Origin: Dipetalonema caudispina
Lineage: Eukaryota; Nematoda; Chromadorea; Rhabditida; Onchocercidae
DNA length: 64,000 nucleotides
Assembly (NCBI GenBank): GCA_013365325.1
Contig: JABVXV010000086.1
Location: forward strand, 62,001 to 126,000
Direction of reading: 5' to 3'
The notes below the pieces were generated by a model, which did not search any database, was not told the DNA's origin, and saw only the letters and a list, made by a program, of their open reading frames with translations. Shown in pieces: positions 57,033-64,000 of this stretch. Within the stretch, counting starts at the first letter, position 1, and each line of letters opens with the position of its first letter. A program made the position numbers and the translations under genes.

Positions 57033-60000
57033 ATGTGTTCTGTTAGTATCGAGCAGTTTCTTGAAGCATGTGAAACGTGGAATTTAGATGAGGTACATCA
57101 AGCTGTAGAATCTGGATTCCTTGTTGATACATTTGATGATGATCATGTTACCGGATTACAGATGGCTGCTGCAACCGGAAATATTGGAATTGTTAGTTTC
57201 CATGAATAATAATGCTTTGTGTTTTTTTTTTTTTTTTTTTTTTTCGAAAAATATTAACAATTATTTGTAATATCTGATCAGTTTAAGTTGAATCTTCGTA
57301 ACACATTTATTTATATTGATTTAGAAACAAGAAACATGAACTTTCTTTCATTTCGATTAAAAATCATCTCACTGATTCAGGTACAATATTTACTTGATCG
57401 AGGTGCTGATATTGAGAAAACAAATCAGGTAGGTATGACAGCTCTTCATCATGCAGCAAAAAATGGCCATGCTAATATTGTTCGAATACTTGTTCAACGT
57501 GGTGCAAACTATCAAAAATTGACGTATGTCATTCAGATTATTTGAGTATAAAGGTTATTATCAAGTTATGAATTAGGAATATAAATTAAGTTAAAATGTA
57601 TCTGAATAATAAAAATTGCTACAATTTTACTTGTCAAATATATATTTAATTATTCGGCTAATAGGATGGACAAAAAAATAACTGTATGTTACTTTTTGAA
57701 GGAATATATATTTAGCATAAAGTATGGAAGCATGTTATGATATGAAATATGTTAGGTTAATATGATAACGAATGATTCTATGTGTTATCATTCTTATCTC
57801 TCTTTATCAATTTAGATACCTTGGAGCATCAGCAATGACTTTAGCAGCAGGAAGTGGACATACTGATCTTGTCAAATTACTCCTTGATTTACGTGTTAAC
57901 ATCAATCCATCACATACGGCACTTTGTCCAACACCTGTGATAGCTGCAACTTTTCGACGACATACACATTTATGTGCACTATTATCACAAAGGTATAGGA
58001 ATTTTACGATTTAATCAACTTGTTAAGATGAAATTACAGCAAATATTTCTGATACAAATAATGTATGCAAAGAAAAGGGAAATATTTACATTGTAAATAA
58101 TTTGATGTAATTATAGAGGAGCTTATTTGGATGGAAATATTCAACGACTTTCAAATCTTTCCGCTTTATCAACAGCAATATCATGCGGTGCAACAACGAT
58201 AGTTGGTGCATTACTTGAACTTGGCGCTAATCCATCATTTCGATCATTGAATGGAATGACTTCAATAGAACTTGCACAACACTTACAACGAAATGAAGTA
58301 TTAACTGTAATAAATTCAGCACTTCGAAGTACTATAAAAGGTTAGGTATCATTTTTTCCATTACTAACATCAAGCAAAATAAATCTATAATTTCTTATGT
58401 TTAACGGGAAAATTTTTACTTAATAATTTCTTTTGTTTAATATGAAAAGTTTATAGTAGATTTTAATTTTTATTAACAATTAATTAATTAATTTTATTTT
58501 TTACAAATAGATAATTATTTTAAGAAGAGGAACCAATAGAAGTGGATTTACGACAACTCATTTATAGCAATGATGAAAATGCTATTCGAATGATACTTGA
58601 TCGACATTTACCATATGTTCCACTTCCGGAAAATACTACACCGTTAATGTATGCTGTACTCTTAGCTGATATTAATATCGTAAGTAAATATTTCTTTTCA
58701 TTTGTAATTGTTGATCATTTTCCTTCACTTGAATTTTGCATTGTGGAAAAAAAAAATTTTACAAATACTGATAGTAGTAGTAGTAGTTTGATATTAATTT
58801 GAGTAAAATTAATCCTTTCAAAACAGGTAAAAATAATTCAAGAATCAAACGTTACTGATATTAATGCTGCCGAAAATGTTTCCGGACTTACAGCTCTTAT
58901 GTTTGCTGCTATTATCGGGTATGATGCAAAATTTACAAATACTGATAGTAGTAGTAGTAGTTGAAATTTAAATTAAACTTTTATCACATTTCTCCCATTT
59001 TGATGTAATTCTTTACTGCAATGTAATAAGGGATAAACTTTCAAATAAAAGCTTCAAATTTAAATATAATTTTTACTCAATGAAAATACAGCAAATTAAA
59101 TTTCATAAGTCATCAAATTTGAATATTAAAAGTATGAAAAAGACGATACATGTAAAAATTATCGATTAATGAATGAACATCAATTAGTAATCATCAACTA
59201 ATTTAAAAGAATTTATTATAAATTGAACAAAATTGCAAAATAGTTAATTAACAAAAATAATTTTTTTAGAAATTATGAAGTTATGGAATATTTGATAAAC
59301 TTTGGTGCTGATATTTCACTTATATCATTTGATGGTTTTACAGCTATCGATTATGCATTTGCTATAGGTATTGCAATTTTTCATTTTATATTAACTTTAC
59401 TGATCCTTTTTTCCTATTAATTTCAAAACAAAAATATGTTGCTGTAAATTTAATAAACGAAAGATAAATGAATGGAAAATATTTGTAGAAAAAAATAAAG
59501 TTAATTTTGATTTAATTGTAAAAAGTTTTAAAATTGATTAATGATACAATTGAATAATATCTTTAGTATATTTTTAATCATATCATATAATATCACTGAG
59601 AAATTTGCATATTTTATAGGAAATATAAATGCTGATCTGCTTTGTTTACTACAACAACGACTTAACCATGGTACTACTGCGCAATTACAACGTACCGATA
59701 GTCATCAACATCAACACTTAAGTCGTGTCATTTATAGTAGTAAAACAAAAATTGTAAGTTCATTTTTTCCAAATTTTATTTAATTAATTAGAAACAATCA
59801 TATCTAATTTCGATTTTTAGTGTCAAATACGTAAGTGTATTTAATTTCTAACGAAAAACACGTCACATAGTCGATAATTTTGATGTAATTGTACGGTAAG
59901 AATTAATATTTAGAACTAAATCAATAAAAATACAATAAAATATCATTTCCATTTTAGTAGTTTATTATATTCCTTTTCATAAGTATATTTATGCGTCATA

Positions 60001-62921
60001 TTCATATTTGTTCTGTACGTTACATTTACATACTGAATTGTTGTCACTTATAATTTACACAAAAATTATGTTTGATAATTTGCTTAATTAATGAATTTAA
60101 TTAATGATGTTGGACGAGATTTTTAGCTGAACAAACTATCCAGTCATGTTGGTCTTGGTAGTAATACCGGAAATAGCTTGGATAACAAGGAAAGGTCAAA
60201 TTTTAGCAGAGCGCATTTAGCTAAACTCGTACAAATTCATCAACATGATGATGAAGAATTTATTTTGGCTAATGATATTCTAAAATCGGTTGGAAATGAA
60301 AAAGTTGGAAAAAGCGATAATTTACATCGTTACATTGAAGCTGCCAGATTTGTTGCTGAAGTATGATTAATTTAATCAAATATGTAATTAATCAATCAAT
60401 TTACGTAATTGAGTAAATAGTTCTTTATTCATTTACTTTATTGCTTACATAATACTTTATTATTTACCATCTTCAAACAATTACATAATTTCAATTCTTC
60501 CTATGCGAAGTAATACATTTAATATAATAAACAATTTCTTTTTTTTTTTTGAAAAAAATTTTGAATTATTTGAAAATTTTTTAAATTATTATACATTGAA
60601 TGAAAACTTTAATTGTATTCTTTTATTTCAGAATTGTGCTAATCAAGGAATTATTAATCTACCGGTGGTATTTACTCTAAACAGACATGACTTAGAAAAA
60701 AGTAATTCGATCAAATATGGTCCATCGTTGGATAATTCAATTTCTATCGGTACAGCAATCAATCATAAACATCGGAATTTTTTATCAATTGCTCAATGGA
60801 ATGCTTATTTATATTATGTAAGAAAAAAAAAACAAAGAAATTATTTGAAATTTGTTTTTTACACTTAAGCAAAAAGCAAAAGAGTGTTAATTAACATTTT
60901 AATAATATAAGTTTTTGAAGTAATAATATGAAACTTTTTTGCTTCGATAGAAGTTGTAAATTAAATTTCAATTGAACTTTGACATTTGATTAAAGTTTTC
61001 AGACAGGAATTAATTTAAAAGAATTGAATAAGACCGGAATTTGTGGAAGTAAAAATTTCAGGAATGCCGTTTTCCGAATAGAAATTCTGATGGAGTATTT
61101 TTGAACACCAATAGAACACGACATCTATATGATGATAATGATAGTCGGGAGATAAGTTCTTCAACATCAGCTTCAGGTTAGAAAATTTATCAACATTTTA
61201 ATTGCTATCATAACTATTAATTTATAAATTTGATAATCTACAGTGAAGATTTCAAATAAAATCATTAAGTTATCGAATTAAACATTAAATTATTGTTGTT
61301 TCAAGTAATAATTATTGATATTTACTAAGTTTTATTAACTTCAGATCATTCATCTTCAATGCTTTCACGTCATTATGCATCATTGGAACGTTGTTCAACA
61401 CATACATTGGGTACCATTCCACGATTTCATAGTCGATCACGTGAAACAATTAAGCGTAGTAATATTGGTGATGGTGAAGATGATGATGGTCGTAATTCAC
61501 CATCACGTTCTTCCTTAAATCAATATATTTTTTCAGACAAAGATGGTGAACGTTTAAAAAAGTAATCTATTTAAAAGCTTCTTTTTTTTTTTCTTTTTTT
61601 TATTTTCCCAAAATATTATTATGAAAATATATTTCAAAAAAATTAAAAATTATTTGAAATAATTTAACATTCAGAAGATTTACAATATATTATCTATGGA
61701 ATGATTTAATTCATATTTTTGTTAAATACTAATTATTTTAATTCCTAATTTTGAGAGTTAATTAATTAATTTTATTTTACCCTACAATTAATTTTCATTT
61801 TTGTGACATAATTTTACACGTAATTTACGCTATGAAAACAATCGTAGAAGTGCATCTACGCCAACGCTTGATGCGTTTGCTTGGCGGTGTTCTTTGAATG
61901 ATGCTAATGATATGGATAAGATGAAACGAAAATTAAGCAATATACGAACAACAAAAGCTGCTACCTATGATAATGCATATCATGAAAGGAGGAGGCAAAA
62001 AGTTACCGAAGGTAAGAGAATTTCAACTCTTTTAATAATTAAATATCAATAATCAAATAGACTAATTTCAAATTTTAATATTTCAATTTAGTTAACCATT
62101 ATTTGAAGCATGTATATATGTAAATTTATCGTTTTCTTTGTAAAATTAAATGTAAATAATAAAATATATCAATTTCAAATGTGAATATTTTTAGCTTAGT
62201 TAATAAAAATTTGAAGCATATATTTGCAAATTTGTTTTTTTTTCTTCAAAATATGGCAGTGGAATGTATCAATTTCAAATTTAAACCACTTAAGTTACTT
62301 AAAACTTGAAGAATATTCATGTAAATCTGTTCTTTTTCTTTTATAATCATCAACATATTTATTTACTTCTGCATATTGCATTACATTAATTACTATCTTA
62401 ATTATCATTAGAAATAAAAGGAAAAAAAAAAACATATTATTTGTTTTCATTATGTTTATCATTTTATACCCATTAATCTCATTAAATTTTGCATAAAACA
62501 TATTTGATATTAATTATAATCATTCCAATCAAATGACTCAATCATTTTTCAATATGAATTTACAACATTTATAACAATCCGTATATTATCCAAAAGTTTC
62601 AAAGTTAAAGTTATCGAAAATCAACAAGGATTATTATCATCAATATAAATCAAAAAGTTTTGCTAAAGAGTTAATAGCATTTCAATTATATTATGCTATA
62701 ATATTTCATCGAATTTATTGAATTTTATTCCATTTATAGATTTAATATGGGAAAAGCTAAATGAAGCAGGCCTTGGCAAATATGTTAATTTGCTAAAAGA
62801 TGAAGAAGTTGATAAAGGAACATTTCTGGCGCTAACAAACAATGATCTCATTGATATTGGTATCACGGATGTGGCACATCGAAATGCTTTGCTTAAAATT
62901 GCTAAAAGTTTAAGATATTAG
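57033..62921 (+). CDS. mlt-2: Ankyrin-repeat and SAM-domain protein, ANKS6/MLT-2 orthologue
   Basis: Fourteen exons, 759 residues: 57033-57191, 57381-57523, 57816-57992, 58117-58340, 58525-58679, 58827-58918, 59270-59367, 59620-59753, 60127-60360, 60632-60817, 61062-61176, 61345-61561, 61848-62011, 62740-62921. Phases agree throughout. About nine ankyrin repeats fill residues 1-350 (for example GMTALHHAAKNGHANIV, LGASAMTLAAGSGHTDLVKL, TTPLMYAV, SGLTALMFAAIIGNYEV). The order, including the break before VDLRQLIYSNDENA, follows human ANKS6 rather than ANKS3. A Ser/Arg/His-rich middle with a basic-Ser patch follows. The C-terminal SAM domain (about 701-757) has LIWEKLNEAGLGKYVNLL and ALTNNDLIDIGI. 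ANKS6 binds NIMA-type kinases (NEK8) and inversin; in C. elegans MLT-2 works with NEKL kinases in molting and endocytic trafficking. Exon 5 uses an unusual acceptor (TTTTAAG). An AATAAA at 62924 follows the stop. Confidence 0.9.
58758..58788 (+). repeat. 31-bp exact repeat, copy in intron 5 of the ANKS6-like gene
   Basis: Begins TTTACAAATACTGATAG and ends in AGT triplets. The identical 31 bp recur at 58932-58962, on the other side of exon 6. Confidence 0.8.
58932..58962 (+). repeat. 31-bp exact repeat, copy in intron 6 of the ANKS6-like gene
   Basis: Identical to 58758-58788 over 31 bp. The two copies bracket the 92-bp exon 6, 174 bp apart. Confidence 0.8.
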
Positions 62922-64000
62922 TAATAAATTACTAGTCAATTAATGATGTAATTAAAATTGTTTAATATTTGTACTTGAACAAAAATTAAAAATTATTATT
63001 AACTACGCTACATTAACAATATTCATGGAATGTTTCAGAGAAATTTTTTTAAGCCTTACAAAGCTCTAACTCTCTTTCTTTGTTTTCAAAAAAGATGTTT
63101 ATAATTTGATTGATCCTAATTAACTAATCAATTAATTAAGCTAATAAAATTATTAGAATAAATTTATCTTTTTTCCTTTTTTTTTTTTCAGAGAATATGC
63201 ATAATTTCCCTAATTATATCAATACGTATATGATAAAAAAATACTAAATAGCTATAATGAAGTAATTAATATTAATGTATCCATTATTCTTTACATTTTT
63301 ATCACAAGTAGCAATCAGTATTTGATTCAGTTCCATTTCAATCCAATTCCTATATCAAACCTGATATATTTTCGTCTTCCTTCGATATCCGAATGCTAGA
63401 TCTACTATACTTCCGTGTTTTTTTCTGTAATTTCCAAGTTAAATCCGACATGCTTCCATGTTTTTAATCTTTTTTTTTTTTTTTTTTTTTTTTTTGTATG
63501 CTGATTGATGAATTCCGTCTTATGTTAATTGATGTGAAACGAAATAAACAAAGAATATAAGATGAATAATATTCATTCAACTGGTTTCATTGTTCGTTGA
63601 TAACTTCTTATCATGTTGTATTGATAGCTATACGCTTCCATCGATTTAAGTGTTTTCGTGAATATCAATCAGAATATACAGGTCGGAAAAACTGGATAGA
63701 TTTACAATTTGAAAACTTAATTCCTACAACATTTCATGATAACAAACTGGCTAGCTTAAGTGATAATCTGACCATAATTTTGGTAGCTCATCTTATCATA
63801 TTTCTCTATTTCATACATTTAAAATGAATCAATATATCATTAAAGAAAAACAAAGTTTAAAGTAATCTTAACTTTTATTTTTTTATATGATAACGAACAA
63901 ACAAAAAAAAAAAAAAAAATTTTGGCTATCTGTTTTTTTTTTCTTTCGTTTAATTTCTGTTATCAACAATGGCGTTAAAAGTAAAATGAAAAACTTTCAC
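62922..64000. other. 3' flank of the ANKS6-like gene to the window end
   Basis: AT-rich DNA with a long T run near 63470-63495. A 76-codon frame at 63597-63827 has no recognisable domain and is probably chance. No further gene is supported. Confidence 0.6.

Noticed and set aside
63597..63827. 76-codon frame at the right end
   Set aside because: No recognisable domain and hydrophobic low-complexity end; treated as chance.

Overview
The window is AT-rich eukaryotic nuclear DNA, most likely from a parasitic nematode of the filarial/spirurid type. The evidence is compact multi-exon genes with GT-AG introns and T-rich TTTNCAG acceptors, acceptor-like sites just before several start codons (the pattern expected where spliced leaders are added), many long poly-T runs, and proteins whose closest recognisable relatives are worm proteins (DYF-5, PPFR-1, MLT-2/ANKS6, MADF proteins, nematode-type tyrosine phosphatases). 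The species assignment is inference. All gene models were built by hand from reading frame, splice consensus and protein family knowledge.

Layout. 1-1755 (-): 5' part of a MADF-domain gene that runs off the left edge. 1.8-6.5 kb: no gene seen, with a GGT-type low-complexity block and a perfect hairpin. 6.5-11.5 kb: a histone cluster. It holds two divergently transcribed, very diverged histone-fold genes (6485-6735 on - with a frameshift, and 7354-7689 on +), then ordinary H2B (-, with one intron), H2A (+) and H4 (+). H2B and H2A share a strikingly dyad-symmetric promoter near 9.68 kb. H3 and H1 are absent. 11.5-16.9 kb: gene-free AT-rich DNA ending in a recent 218-bp tandem duplication. 16.99-41.81 kb (+): a 24-exon orthologue of protein phosphatase 4 regulatory subunit 1, with about 15 kb of introns in its 5' half. 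43.38-48.27 kb (-): a MAK/ICK-type ciliary kinase (DYF-5) in 10 exons, with an X-box (RFX/DAF-19 site) upstream. 51.7-54.87 kb (+): a tyrosine phosphatase. 57.03-62.92 kb (+): an ankyrin-SAM protein orthologous to ANKS6/MLT-2. The right end holds no further gene that I can support.

How the genes relate. The core histones build nucleosomes. The divergent pair looks like specialised (for example germline) histone relatives with an Arg-rich tail on the H2B-like member. PPP4R1 scaffolds the PP4 phosphatase. DYF-5 controls cilium length and transport. The ANKS6 orthologue partners NIMA-type kinases and is tied to molting in worms. I see no operon: spacing and orientation point to independent transcription, with divergent promoters at 6.7-7.35 kb, 9.2-10.1 kb and 48.3-51.7 kb.
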